This document shows, piece by piece, positions 1 through 12,250 of a stretch of DNA of 64,000 nt. Below the pieces are notes generated by a model that ran no database searches, had not been told where the DNA came from, and was given only the letters and a program-made list of their open reading frames with translations. The translations under genes were made by a program, and so were the position numbers. The first letter of the stretch is position 1; every line of letters begins with the position of its first letter. Origin of the DNA: Echria macrotheca (lineage: Eukaryota > Ascomycota > Sordariomycetes > Sordariales > Schizotheciaceae); the NCBI GenBank assembly GCA_030411725.1, contig MU839827.1:2418001-2482000 (forward strand), given 5' to 3'.

Positions 1-2178
1 CGCCGAACCCACCTCCGCCAAAAATCTTGCATCCGCAACAGACCAGAAAAAAAGGAGAAGCCCACCCGGATGGGGCTGCCATACTCTGCTGAGCTCCCAG
101 CCGCGCCCAATCGGTGTGTTTCTAGCGGCGTCGTGGCACCAGGAAGCCCCAAGCAGTGGACCATGAGGCACCCAGTAGAGGTCCAGACGGCGGCATGCCA
201 GGCGGCGGCTGCATCGCCAGGTGAGCCAGGAACGGGACGACAGCCCGGTTGCAAGCTCCAATGGTTGGTCAGTCAGACTGGACGTGGCCGAAGCTTGTTG
301 TCTCCGGCGATGGAGCTGTCACTAAGGCATCACCATCAGACACAGGGCCCGCGTGATCCAATCTCACTATCGACAGAGGCAGACGTGCTCCCAGACAAAT
401 GCCCGATGTCGTCAGCGGACCTGAGAGAGGGCGGGAACGTTGCTTCGCACAGAATGCGGCGTCGAATTCGTCGAATCAGGGCAGCGACGCAAATTTCGGG
501 AGAGATAAGGAATTAAGGTTGGTAGCATCGGCCGCCGTCTGCCTGGGCCAAATGCCATGCGCGGCGAAGGGTCTAGGCGCACAGCTTCTATCGATTGGAG
601 AATCGTTTATCATGTCCAATAACTTTCTCACCACTTTTGCCTGACTTTACCTAACAAACTCGGCCCAGCCTCTTGTGTCATTCTTCGCCGTGGCTCACCA
701 CTCTGACGAGGTCCCAGTTCGCATGCAGCTAGAGGTTGCTGTTACCTTATACCTTCCACATCCAGTCCCGTCTGGGACATTCGCTCGGCTTCGCTAACCT
801 CGAGCCTGGGCATCTCCGCGCTCTCGGCGCCGCTTCGACATCCACCAGATGGAGTCGAGCAAAGCTCGTCAGAATTTGCACTGCGAGGGCCTCGATGGTG
901 TCTTGCTTAACAGTCCGACTTCCGGTGTCGTACCAATCCTCGATCACGATGATAGACTGTCGTAACAGTAACAGCCAGCGAACCAGCCCAGATCTACTGC
1001 CTAGCAGGCAGACCGCTATGCATCCAGAACATTCCCGGTGGTCGTGGGTACCTTGACGGGCAACTTGGGAACTTCGCTGAAGAACGGCATACCTAGTCGC
1101 TTCGATCGTGGTTCGGCGATGGAGTGGACGGGTCCTCGACAGGTCCTTGTTGCCGATCCCCATTCAACATCTCCATCGCTGCGAGTCAAGCCTTTTACCC
1201 AGGCGCGGTAGCACAAGCTTCTCTCGTCGAAGGACGTTTGGTTCCAGCCGGAGACCACCGATGCCGTCAACCGCCGTCGATGTTGAACTCGCTAGAAACT
1301 CGGGCGCCGAGGTCCTTTTCAATTACGTACAAAATGGGTCGCTATGCCTGTCTCAGCAGGCCACGGTCTCCATTCCGTGGCTCTGGAGGTTGCGCAACCG
1401 GTCACGAAACCGCCTACGGGACCGGCATCTCCGCGGATGAGAGGCAAATCAAAACCGGTGTTGACAGCTACCGCTGAAGGAGTTGTCGGCAGGACGGCCA
1501 GACGCGGGCGCGGTCCGAGTCCAGACAAGCTGGAAGCCAAGCGTTACCGAGAGCACGTCACCGTCCACGTTCCCCGCCCTCCATGCGTTCTCAGCAGACA
1601 GACTGCGGGGAAGGGGCTCAGAAGGCTTCGGGCATCGGATAGCGCCCCGTCCGCCAACGCTATTATAAGGGCCAGCATTACGTAGCGGGTCGCCTCCGTG
1701 CCCGTAGCCAGTACCACTGCAGCCGCCTCTCGCCGGACGCAAGGGTTTCACAGACGAACCGGCCGATGTCGCGGAAGAGCCTTGGTGTCATGTCACGCGC
1801 ACTCAGGCGGTGGTGAGCATATTACATACTGTCCAGGACATCTCCTATTTCGGCTTGCGCCAGCACATCAACGCTCTCGGGAGGATCCTAAGGGCTGGAG
1901 GCTACTGCTTACGCCGCATAACCGTCACAATCAAATGGAGATCCGTTGAATCTGAATAGTGACACCAACCGAATACATCTGGCACCAGTGGTATCCAACT
2001 CAAAGGATTCGGATTACTTCGGGAATATATCACGATTGAAAAAATCCCGGAAACCCCATGTTCATGAAGCGTGGGTCGATGGGCGCATCTCCTACCTGCT
2101 GCCAGCCAGACAGCGGCATGTCTGGCATGTCTAAGCCCTGTTGATTATTGGCGCCGAGCGCGGTATCAAAGGTATTCT
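1..2178. other. Left-edge stretch without a supportable gene
   Basis: Only short overlapping reading frames occur here on both strands and none gives a recognisable domain, a consistent intron structure or a convincing start. A short stretch near 1281-1345 reads AEVLFNYV in one frame and GRY directly after in another, which resembles a fragment of a condensation domain from a nonribosomal peptide synthetase. That is too little to annotate as a pseudogene. The right end is the 3' flank of the neighbouring regulator. Confidence 0.5.
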
Positions 2179-4887
2179 TTACAGCCCCAAGCCGTTAGCA
2201 TAATTCGGGAAGCTACCGAGTCCGCGCTGTTTACTCACCCAGTCCACTCCGTTCCCACCCATGCTATATCCAAGCCAAGAGGGTGCGTTCATGCCGGAGG
2301 GGATTCCACCAGCGGCTGCGGCCTCGTTGGGCAACGAAGGCCCTCCATTGAATACCGACTGCCAAGATCCGTCTAATCGACCAGCCGTGTCGTTAGTAGC
2401 AGCAACGTGGACAGTCCTGGGAGGCACACACGTACCGTCAATGGAAAGACTTGATAGGGGCTCGCTAAAATCACTGTTGGCAGGCGCAATGTGTTGCTGC
2501 CATTCGATGATCATGGCTCTCTGTTGCTCCATGGTACCGCCGGGCTGCACTTGCTGGCCGCCCGCCTCCTCGGCTCGATCTATCCTCTTCAACATGGCCT
2601 CGAGAATGTCGCCCGCTTTCTTGGTTGCCGGCGCATCTTTGGAAACCGTGACCCAAATCTGATGAGAGTTCCTAAGCATTCCGACCAGCTCATCCTTGGA
2701 CGGTTGTGGCATCCGCTTGCCGCCCGAACCGGCCATGCTGCTATAAGCCTCGTCGTCTTCGTATGTCTGGCTTTGGTGTAGCACAAATATGATCATGGCG
2801 GCGATCAAGAAGTCATAGGTGGCGATCGCCGCTAAGTACCAACCATGCTGACGTAGGACACCGCCAGGCAATGTTGCCAGATGGATGATGTCTTGATATT
2901 CCAAGATGGCCACGGCGGCCTCTAAACACGCACGCCTTGAGTAGGCGTGCTCCTTCTTGAGGATCGGCTCCATCAGGTATCGGCGGTGGAGCACACAGCG
3001 GGCTTTCTGATACAACGAGGCGAGGCCGAAGCGCTGATGGATCCGGGCCGGCGGGTCGTGAAGGGACTCTTGGAAGGGCTTGACCTTCATGAAGGACGGT
3101 ACTTTGCTCCATGTCTCCTCGAGCTCTCTGTCGAGCCGCATGACCTCGCCGTAGGCCGGCACGGAGATGGAGTTGGCCTGGGCAGCGATCTTGCCGAAAT
3201 GCACGCAGATCGCACTCTTCCACCGGGAATACGTCATCTGGGTGGACTCGGAGTCCGGCCGCGATGGCGGGAGGCCTGTCATGTCCGGCGAGAGATCCTC
3301 GTCGGTCAGGTTGGCTTGGGGAAGGACGTCAGTCTCCAGACCGTCGAGCATGCTGGGCAGACCCATGTGGAACGAGACGAGAAGCTCGATCTGCACCGCG
3401 AGATGCCACATGCGCCGCCTCATCTCCCCGTCGAAGGGAGAGATATTGGGTAGCTTGCTGGGTTCGCGGTGGAGGCCCATTTGCAGCATTAGTCGAATCC
3501 CGATGGATGAGAGCACGTAGCAATTTCCCGAGGAGCCTCTGTTGGTCATGAACTCGGCGGCCGTGTAGATGAGGTATGCCTGCATCTTGGTCTGGCATGG
3601 GAAGGTATATTTGGCCGCCACGAGGGCCCATGCTGCCGCAGAGCGGAACCGTCGGTACGGCTCCATGGAGGGTGAGCCATCTGGTCCCTGGACTTCGTGC
3701 GGAGCCACGTAGATGCTGAAGAAGGCTCCGAGGGCGAGGACCATGAGGAGAAGGGCGAGCCACTCGTGGGAAACATTGTAGGGGTCTTTCCAGAACTCGT
3801 CATACTTTTGGTGGGTTAGCAGGCTGTCGGGCTGTCTTTGTGGGAAGTCCCCTTACCTCCTTCCAGAATGTCGGGGCGTGGACGATGGCTACCAGCAAAC
3901 CGGTCAGCACGCGGAGCAGGGGGCAGTCTTCTCAGCGACACACATACGCTGCGTGGGGCTACTAGCAGAGAAATGGCGAGCGGCCAAACGATCGACGACT
4001 TCACGGGAAGGGAGACTGTCGATTATATCCCTCTTGGTGATGGGAGCACTAGTGGACATTAGAAGCAGGTCGGTGTCCGTCGGGACGGGCGATTCCTGCG
4101 GCGCAAGTCTGTCGTCCTCGGCTCCGTCATGGTCAAAGTAGCTTTTTAGGTCTTCGATCTACGGCCGCGCGGCATCAGCATCATGGACGGCCAGCAGGGA
4201 GGGTTGAAGTGGCTGCTGCTCACATCATCCAGCATGGCCATGAAATGGGTCGCGCCGACGTAGGTTGTCGAACGACCAAACACGACCTGGGCATGGGTAT
4301 CCTCCCCGGTGGGCGAGTCAGAGCCGGAGCCGGAGCCGTCCCCACGCTCGTATCTCTCTTTGCGCGAGACGGATGGCAGGCCCTCGCCATCCTCCGGTCC
4401 GCCGCCATCCATCATGCCGCGCACCATGGCTTCGAGACGTTTGAGGCGGGCTGTCATGGTCCTCGGCGGGGGAACTGGCTTCTCGGGCTTCGGCGCGTAG
4501 GTGCACATATCTACCCGGCCTTTCTTCAGACACATGGTGCATGGCTGCTGGCGGTCGCCTGGACGCGGTGTTGTCAGCACAGTTTTGTCCGTGGATGTGG
4601 AGAGGGCGAGCCGGTTAGCTACATTTCAGCTTGCTAAACCTGCAAGGGGCACATGAGAGCAGCACGCGCGACCTCTTCGTAGGTTGCTGCTGCTGCGCTT
4701 TGGTCGCTTGCTCTTCGGACCGGCGCTCGGTCTCGGGACGGCCCGGGGCGGAAGAATCCCCGCCGTCGTCGATCGGAGTCGGCATGCCGGTAAGTGGAGC
4801 CGGTTCTTGCAGTCCCGGATATGGACGTCCGGCGTATGTGGCCGACTGTAGGACCAGCGATGGTCCTTGAAAGGTTAGATATGACAT
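2179..4887 (-). CDS. Zn2Cys6 fungal-specific transcription factor
   Basis: A nuclear DNA-binding regulator of about 822 residues. Five exons (4887-4623, 4558-4224, 4158-3948, 3888-3857, 3804-2179) join in one frame across introns of 52-65 nt with GT-AG ends. The binuclear zinc cluster is seen directly and is interrupted by intron 1: Cys79-x2-Cys82-x6-Cys89-x5-Cys95-x2-Cys98-x8-Cys107, preceded by a basic KRSR and followed by a proline-rich linker and a short heptad-like segment (TARLKRLEAMVRGMM). Next comes the conserved TTYVGATHF...LDDIEDLKSYF segment that precedes the regulatory domain in this family. The middle-homology (fungal_trans) domain follows, with RRRMWHLAVQIELLVSF near residue 410. 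The C-terminal 150 residues are low complexity. The regulated pathway cannot be inferred: neighbours are unrelated housekeeping genes. The start is the first ATG in an open exon. Family assignment is secure; target genes are unknown. Confidence 0.93.
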
Positions 4888-6744
4888 GGCTAGCTACTAC
4901 TGGTATAGCGACGTTTTCCGGGATGGGGGTAGTAGTAGGGTTGGTGAAAGGTAATTAAGTCCAGACCGGAGTGGTAAGGTAGGTAGTTAGTTACCTCTGG
5001 GGGTGGGTGTCTTCGTGATGCTGCTGACTTACCCGGGCTACTAATATGCAACCGGCAACTAGACTTACAACGTGAGGTTTCCACAGCAAAAGATGCATGC
5101 AACTCAAATACCTATTCTTAGTCAGAACCCTGTCCCGGGTGATCGGTGCTGTTGCTGGGTTTTGCTCCTTTCGCGAGACGGATTACCGCCCTATCACCGA
5201 GATGGCGCCGTGGAACCGGGAACCGGCAGGGAACAATGATGGCCCAATTCTTTCTCGTCCTAGGAGATGGCTTTCAGAAGATGTGCTTCACCTAAAAGAT
5301 TTGTCAGCAGACTGATAATCCAATTAAATGGAATAACGTTTAAAGTGTAAGTTTGGTGTTATGGAACTGAAAGATACGAATGTGTTTTCTGTCCTGCTGG
5401 GGGGTTTGGTGTGGCCGGGGGCGGGGGTGTAAGGCTGAATGGGACTTTCAACGACAGGGATCCAGCTCACCGTGCCCCCTTTCTGTTTTTCTCTACTAAT
5501 CTGTACGGCGATGCATTGGGGCTGGGAATACGTAATTTCGAGGGCAGAGTCAAGAGGCTTGTAAGGGATATATCTTTCAACCATCCACCACGTATATAAG
5601 AGAAGAGAAGGAAAACGGGAAGTTGCACGATGGGGAGTGAAACGAGAAGAGGAGGGGACTTTGGATGGTTCCTATCTACTTAGGTACCTACTGATGGATA
5701 GTTACTCTGATTGCTGGGAAGAATGTCTCGCTCTGTTTAGAAAAGAAAGAAAAAAAAAGGGTCTGACTAAGCACACGGTAGAGTAGCTGCGAGCAAAGCA
5801 GATCGAGTTTCGGTACGGAATATGTGCTGCCCAATGTGTATATGTTGGTCGTTGGTAGGCATCAGGTATGCATTGCAGGGTTCTAGTATGATAAGGTACT
5901 GAGTAAAGTGCAAGGTAGCGTTGAGTTTAGACTACCAGGACTTTTAGAAATTCCGCGGGAAAAGGGGAGTAGCTGCAACCACGTAAGCAAGAGGACGACA
6001 TACATTTGTGTTTCTTGGCGAAGGAAGAGGAGAGCTTTGCATGCCGGCATGCCTGCCTGCCTACCTGGCTGGGCTGCATATTTCTTGACGAGAAAGTGTG
6101 TTTATTGGGCGGCTATCCTTGAGATTTTTGGATGATAGGGTCTTGCTATCTACCATACCCTTTGCCTGCCGGGATCTCGGAGATAGACCTTGGATGTATG
6201 TACGCGATTCATCTAGGTAGGTTGGTAGCTTTTGTGCACACAATCTAATTGTTCACCAGGTCTCCGTCAATCTTGAGCCCCAGTTTCCGTGATATCCACC
6301 ATCTTGGATTATTTCGATGCAATAGTCGGCGAGAAATCACAGCATCTAGTCTCCAGAAGACGCCATGCCATATCATGCATCAAGCCCTATAGATGCCGGG
6401 TTCCGTCTCTACTATTCAGATAGAAAGCCCTTCATCAAGTCTTCCTTACAAAGCCCTGCATGCCAAGGCGATCCTCCAAGTCCCGTCTTTGCCGTGCTGC
6501 CCAACGAGAAATCATTCCCTTAACAGTTTTGCCCATCCTGTTCCTTGAACGCCATGCAATGAATGAATCATCCCGCTGTATCCCCGAGTCTTGGCCGCGA
6601 TGTCTTTCATGTCTTTAAAACCTTCCATCTGTTGGTCTGAGACCACAAGCTGCCAAGACGGCACGATTCGGCGGCGCAGCCTCCAAGCACATAGAGCATA
6701 CCCGCGTCTTCAAGCTTGGTAATACATCCTCATAGATTCACCGC
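4888..6744. other. Intergenic: regulator promoter and FCF1 3' flank
   Basis: About 1.85 kb between the upstream end of the zinc-cluster regulator and the stop codon of FCF1. It is relatively AT-rich with poly-purine runs (for example near 5740-5760). No frame in it gives a domain or a chain of plausible introns. It should hold the regulator's promoter; a long upstream region is common for such genes. Confidence 0.5.
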
Positions 6745-7781
6745 TCAACTTGCCGGGGCACCAGGGAGCCTCTCAATCAGGTACTTGCCCTTCGCGACAG
6801 ACATGATGGGAACACCGGGGACCTTTCTGATCCGCCGTTTCAGGTCGCGATCGTTTGCTGTGTTGAAGTTAGCGTGGTCGAGAACTTGATATCTCGAAAA
6901 TTGACATACTCCCGACAATGTAGATGCGGTGTTTCTGAATTCGGTCCACGATGCACTAGACAGCGTCAGTCAACTCCGCGGATCTAATATCGAGTAGTCC
7001 ACATACATCATCGGCGTAGGTGCCCTTGTGGTCGCATGTTAACCGTGTCCATCTCTCATCTCGGGCGACTGTCGATGTGTCAGTATCCTGCGGCAATCAG
7101 AGACTGGGTGAACGTACTCATTAGCGCGAGGCGGTATTTCTGGCCGAGTTTCTCGAGTTCCCTTTTTCGGTGTCAGTCTGCTGTACTTCTCAGAGGAAGA
7201 AAGACGTACGCCATGACGCAGGATGTGATGATGATGTTGACCGAGGCATAGAGGCAATCCATGGCCTATCACCATTAGCTACGGCACTCCCAGGACAAGG
7301 CCAAGGTCACCTACACTCTCCATCAGTGGGAGTTTAGCACCAACGGTCCGAGATAAAAAGTTGGTATCCTTGATAGGGGTCAGCTTCCGAACCTCGACCA
7401 CGACCACGACAACGTACAACAAGGATTTGGTAAGGCTATCCACGGAGTTAGCAACGCTCTTTAGATATATATGTCAAGAAAACATACCGGCACGAGGGCT
7501 GTATTGTGCTGGAAGAACATGGAAGATGGCATCTGGGGTCTGCAAGCCGTCAGTCAACATTCCGCCAACACAGATGGCCGACATACATCTCCCGCACAGC
7601 CTCCTCTTCCTTCTTCTTCTTCTCGAGCTCCAGATTCTTCTCTGCATCCGTCTTCCTCCTATCATCCCTCTTGCCGATCAGTCTCTTGACCTATATCTTC
7701 AACATTAGCATCTGCGAAAAGCAATAGCGAGCCGGAGTCACGTGCCGTCGCAAACTTTCTTGTGCGCTTCGCAACACCCAT
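6745..7781 (-). CDS. FCF1: FCF1/UTP24, PIN-domain nuclease of the small-subunit processome
   Basis: Nucleolar endonuclease-family protein of the SSU processome; in yeast Fcf1/Utp24 is needed for early pre-18S rRNA cleavages. Ten exons were joined by hand: 7781-7746, 7690-7587, 7539-7488, 7435-7418, 7368-7315, 7265-7210, 7161-7118, 7068-7007, 6955-6910, 6857-6745. They sum to 585 nt (194 residues), the family's usual length. The product begins MGVAKRTRKFAT and ends ERLPGAPAS; conserved blocks such as PSSMFFQHNTALVP, DTNFLSRTVGAKL, DERWTRLTCDHKGTYADD and TNDRDLKRRIRKVPG are readable. The PIN acidic residues are retained (Asp of DTNFL, Asp of TCDHKG/ADD, Asp of TNDRD). Introns are 47-55 nt. Intron 1 appears to have a GC donor (exon ...ACG, intron GCACGT...ATATAG). 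Product identity is nearly certain; the first splice junction is inferred from the family sequence. Confidence 0.95.
7691..7745 (-). other. Probable GC-AG intron in FCF1
   Basis: After codon 12 (ACG) the only way to keep the conserved FAT-VKRLIGKRD reading frame is to remove 55 nt beginning GCACGT and ending CTATATAG-like (ATATAG), with a GCTAAT branch site inside. No GT donor in the right phase was found. GC-AG introns are a known minor class in fungi, usually GCAAGT, so GCACGT is slightly off consensus. Confidence 0.7.
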
Positions 7782-9053
7782 CTTGGATCGAGCAAGGAGC
7801 TACAGCTCCAACAAGTCCCGAGAAATAAAATAGGCTCAATAACTGGAATGTCCTAGGTCTCGGATACAAGGGGTCAGGGGTTGCTAGGTCGTTGCCGTTT
7901 CGGAGTGTTCCGCGCAGGATATCTCTCTCGCTGCTGCTCTCTGCTGTGGATTGATTTTTTGCCCGCCGAAAATCTGATAAAACCAAGCTTTGAGGCGGCG
8001 GCACAGGGCACCGACTGACTGGCAGCTGGCAGGGAAGCGGCAGTCAACTGGTGCGATGCCCCGCTTTTCCCACAGGGCAACAGGCTAAAATTGGGTGCAG
8101 GATTTTTCGCGTTCCAGATTGAGATTTGAGCAAAAAGAGAGAGCGAGACCTGCGTTGGGTGCAGCAAAAGCACGTCATCACCACCGGTTCCCAATGCAGG
8201 GTTCCTGTACGATTTGGCCCTTCTTCGTATCAATCCAGATGGAAAAAGAGCCAAGTCTTTTGCGTTTGCGACATGCAGGGCCGATCCAGGACCGGTACCT
8301 GCTTTTTGCTATGGAGTTGCCAGTAGAGACAACATGTTTGTTTTGGAGAGATACATCCAAGCACCAGCAGCACAAAGGCATGAACAGCCCGGTGTGTACG
8401 GTTTTTATTAGAGTACAAGCAACAGGTTCGTACAGCCAACAGCCTGTAAATGAGGCGCTGTGAGACAGACAGCGTGAACGTTGGGCCCCACAGGCCCCAG
8501 CCGAGGTGTGAGATGGCGCGCCCTCCCTGCCCCTGCGGGCAGCCGTCGCCGGCTCCGCCTCAGAGCGAGCCAGTGGTCTGGGTTACCTTGAACACGAGAA
8601 GGCACCTCCTCCTTTTTCCCTTGGCTAGTGTAGTTAGTGGACAGTGGCTCATTCGATTCCTTCTCAACACCATGAAGTAGGCTCTCTCGCAAATCCATCT
8701 CTGCTTCTCGTCGCTCGTGTCCATCTTTTTTCCCGCATTCTTGCCATGTGCCGCACAGCCTTTCGTTTGTCATTGTTTTGAATTGCTGCCACTCGGTCTC
8801 GGCCAGTCGCTGCCCGCCGACCTGAGACAGTCAACCGCCATTCAACCGACGCCCTCGCTCCAGAGTCGCGACCCTCGATGGTCGCTGCAACCCGCTGAAC
8901 GGCCATCCCGCGTCTCGTGCCGACCGTAGTCAGGCCATCGACAACACGCCGAGCGCTGCAGCCTCGAAACCGACATTTCCTTCCTCGAAGTCGCGCCCTC
9001 GTCTCGATCGATCGCTCCCAAAGTTCTTCGTTGTCCCGATAAACACAGTCACG
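7782..9053. promoter_or_regulatory. Divergent promoter region between FCF1 and the CSI2-like gene
   Basis: The 1.27 kb between the two start codons must serve both genes. It contains no supportable coding sequence. The 200 bases just before the rightward start are rich in TCG/CGC and CCC runs and lack a TATA box, as expected for a 5' untranslated region. Confidence 0.5.
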
Positions 9054-10220
9054 ATGGGGTCGCCACGCCTCTCGTTCAAGCGCTCGCTGCTGTTGTCAGC
9101 CGCAGTAGCCGTGTCCCTGCTCTCGGCGGGGGCATTCGCGCAGAATCAGAACACCAACACGCCCACAAGCTCTCCGACGAGTAATAGGAATACCCAGTCC
9201 AGCAGCAGCAGCTCGCAACGAACATCCGCTTCTCCGCCCTCGACAAACACACGATCGTCGAGTTCCTCATCGCTGAGCCTTCCACCCCTCACCACACCAA
9301 GCGGAGCAGCCGGGGGCCCAACTGGCCTGCCGACGCTGTCGAAAACGGTCAACACCGAGATTCCCAACTACCCTCCCCCGACCGTCCCGCCGACACAAAA
9401 TGCGCCCTTCATGAACCACTCGACACTCCCGGACGGCACCGTGTTCATCTGCGTAGGCGCCATCCTCGGCGCCTTCGGAGCCGCCATCCTCGCCTGGCGC
9501 GGCATCGTCGCCTGTCTGCTTCACCGATCCGTCGAGCGCGCCACGCTAGCCCAGCACGCCGCCAACGACAAACTCCCGGGCGCGCCCTCCCAGTTCTACA
9601 AATTCCTCGAGCGGGACCCCTCGCCCGTCGGCGGTTCCAGTCCAGGAGGAGGAGGAGGAGCAGGCGCCATTGCCGGCCGAATCCACCGAAAATCGCACCG
9701 CGGCCCGACGCCGTCAGCAACACCAAGCCAGACGAACCTCTTCTTCTCGCCGACCGCGGGGCCCGGCGGCGGCACGGGGATGGCGAGCTCATCCAACCGA
9801 GACTCGCGGTTCTTGCCTTCGGGGTTTTATGCCTCCGCCGCGCCGATGCCAGGCCACGCCACGGGCAACTCTATCAGCCTGTCCACGCTGCGGCCGTCGT
9901 CCCGCGGTGGAAGGATGGATCCCTCGCCGCCGCACTCGCCCATGGTCGCGCCGGGTCGTAACTTTAGCGCCAGCTCTCTTAGTCTGAACAGGCCGCCTAG
10001 TGCGAACGAGCGGGCACCGAGCGCGTTTTTGGATGATTTGCTGGGGGATCAGCAGATTGGTCCCGGTGGTGGTGCGCCGTATCATCCCGGGTCTGGGCCG
10101 CACGGGCAGCAGCAGATGATGAGCCAGCCGGGGTATGGGGGGCGGGGTGGTGTTCCGTATGGGCCGGACGGGCAGTATTATAGTCAGAGTCCGAGTCCGC
10201 CTGGGCATAGGGGGTATTGA
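9054..10220 (+). CDS. CSI2-like single-pass secretory/vacuolar membrane protein
   Basis: Single-exon gene of 388 residues. An N-terminal signal peptide is visible (basic SFKRS then a hydrophobic run LLLSAAVAVSLLSAGAFA, residues about 8-29). Residues 30-100 are Ser/Thr/Asn-rich and probably O-glycosylated. The block NHSTLPDGTVFICVGAILGA and the following hydrophobic segment (about residues 130-157) form one membrane span, followed by WRGIVACLLHRSVERATLA on the far side. The remaining 230 residues are a disordered Gly/Ser/Pro-rich tail. The GTVFI-VGA-LG-WR block is what links it to the fungal CSI2/vacuolar membrane protein family; yeast Csi2 is tied to chitin synthase III. No catalytic domain is present. 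Family membership is likely, function not known. Confidence 0.8.
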   Translation: MGSPRLSFKRSLLLSAAVAVSLLSAGAFAQNQNTNTPTSSPTSNRNTQSSSSSSQRTSASPPSTNTRSSSSSSLSLPPLTTPSGAAGGPTGLPTLSKTVNTEIPNYPPPTVPPTQNAPFMNHSTLPDGTVFICVGAILGAFGAAILAWRGIVACLLHRSVERATLAQHAANDKLPGAPSQFYKFLERDPSPVGGSSPGGGGGAGAIAGRIHRKSHRGPTPSATPSQTNLFFSPTAGPGGGTGMASSSNRDSRFLPSGFYASAAPMPGHATGNSISLSTLRPSSRGGRMDPSPPHSPMVAPGRNFSASSLSLNRPPSANERAPSAFLDDLLGDQQIGPGGGAPYHPGSGPHGQQQMMSQPGYGGRGGVPYGPDGQYYSQSPSPPGHRGY

Positions 10221-10346
10221 TTAGGGGGGGTTTTTTAGGGTTTTGGGGTTTGTTCTGCATGGGGAGGGGGCATACAAAATTTTCTGGTTGTAATGGGTGT
10301 GCATAGGGAGGGCTGCATTCTCTCTTTTTTTTCTTTCTTTCTGTGA

Positions 10347-10373
10347 GGTGGTGGTGGTGGTGGTGGTGGTGGA
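10347..10373. repeat. GGT trinucleotide microsatellite
   Basis: About nine tandem GGT units just downstream of the CSI2-like gene, preceded by a T/C-rich run. Confidence 0.9.
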
Positions 10374-10763
10374 CACCTAAACCAGCGGGTGGTTAAGTCG
10401 GATTCGGATTCAGATTCCGATCTCGAATCAGCGAGAGTGAAAGTGAGAGTTGATTTCTTGTGTCGGGACGGAGGTGGAAAGGTGGGTGGGTGGGTGGCAT
10501 AGAATCGGGGAGTCTGTCGGTTTGGTCCGGTTCGGTTTGGGTGGCTCGTCTTTTTGTTTTCCTGCCGTTTGTGAGGAGACTCGGTTGAGATCAAGTCGTT
10601 CTCTTTTCTGTGTGTTCTGTGTGTGGGTGTGTGTATTCGTTTCGTTTCAGTTCTTGAGTTCGATCTGCGGGACTTTGCGTGGTCCTGTGGTTAATTCTTC
10701 TTGGTAAATAGGTATTTTATTCTGTTCTGAGCTCTCTTATTCATTCAGGGGCTGCTTCAGGTG

Positions 10764-10785
10764 ATGTGTGTGTGTGTGTGTGTGT
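10764..10785. repeat. TG dinucleotide microsatellite
   Basis: About eleven tandem TG units in the convergent intergenic region. Confidence 0.9.
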
Positions 10786-12250
10786 CTCGGTGTTCCTGAC
10801 GCGTATCTACGTACCTTACGGGTATACTTTCATATACTTGTACGGAATAGTGTGATCGGTGATGTGCAATGTATGCATGCCATGGCCATGCTAGCTGGTG
10901 TATGCCGTCCATCAGTGTGTGTGCGGGTGGTTTTGGATGACAACTGACTGCGTTATATGGTATGGTATGGTACTGGAAGTATAGGTGAGTAAAGGTAAGT
11001 GTTCACCTAGATGTCGTCCATCGTTCCATCGTCCCATCGTCCCATCATCGTCCAGTGTAAGTAAGATGGTTTGATGCCTGCCTGGCAGCCTGGTCAACTT
11101 TCCATGCATGCGTACATCCGTCCAGAGACACCATACAGTGCCACAGATAGATGTACATATGACCATACATATGTGCTGCAATGCAGATCTGACAGCTCGT
11201 ATATTAACTCTGTACTCTGTACAACCTCGGATCGGATCAAATCGGAACGTACATGGAATTCGAAGCTGGGCGATGCGATGATGCAGCCTCCCGCAATCTG
11301 AACCAGACCAGTCCAGACCAGGAATACCCATTCATCTGGATGGTACGGATGTATTGTACCTATGCGGCCACCCATCCGGCCGGGCCGGGCAACCATCTCG
11401 GGGATTTTCTTGGGCTGTGTATCGGATATGTCGTGTTACCCGCCGTGGGACAATACACATAGTGCTTCTTCGAGTTGGGACAGGAACGGGGGGTGTCGAT
11501 CTGTCTGTGCAACCTTGCGTGCTTTCTCAACCCCTTGCTAGAGGCGCAGACTTGGATCGGCGGAATGGTAGGTAATTTGAAGGACACAAGGTCGAGATTG
11601 TAGATATATAGTCATAAACAAACAACCAAGGACACCATGAACAACTAGTCGGATTGCTTACTTCTTCTCGGGAAATGAAAAAAAAGGACAAAAGTGTTCT
11701 AGGAAATGGTATATAAATATGCCGGAGCCAGGTATGCATGGTAAAGGTAATACGACGTATGCATTACACCGTATTGACGTGATATGATAATACAAAACTT
11801 GGACTTTTTATAATTTCTACCCGACCAGATATTCACTCTATTACGTGCTTCGGTGTTTTCTTTATTGTTTTTCTGGTAAGGGAAAACCTGCAAGTTGAAA
11901 TCTCCCAGGGGTGGAGGACTCGTGAAGATGAGGCTTGATCTATGACTAGGTGACACAAGGTTAAACAGCATGTATGCACGGCTCTCTTCCCGGAGATATC
12001 CATAAGCGCACGGTGATATACGCATCTGCATCTCTACTACCCTCCCGTGATATTATTGCCAGTATTACGCCCAATAGCCATGTACCGACTGACCCGCCAG
12101 CCGTACCGCTTCGGATTTGTCAGAACCAACACCGTAAAACTCCCCGCTGCCGACGGCGATCTCAACCTCACTTGGATAGAGTACGCTCTTACTCCCCTTC
12201 CTTCCGCTCATCACCGTACCGTGCTCCGCAACACCACACAGATATTACCC

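Larger units (their letters stand above)
10221..12250. other. Convergent intergenic region with simple repeats
   Basis: Two kilobases between the 3' ends of the CSI2-like gene and the ABC transporter. It is T/G-rich on the plus strand and carries several microsatellites (GGT, GGGT, GT). Reading frames inside are short and repeat-driven. No gene is supported. Confidence 0.55.
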
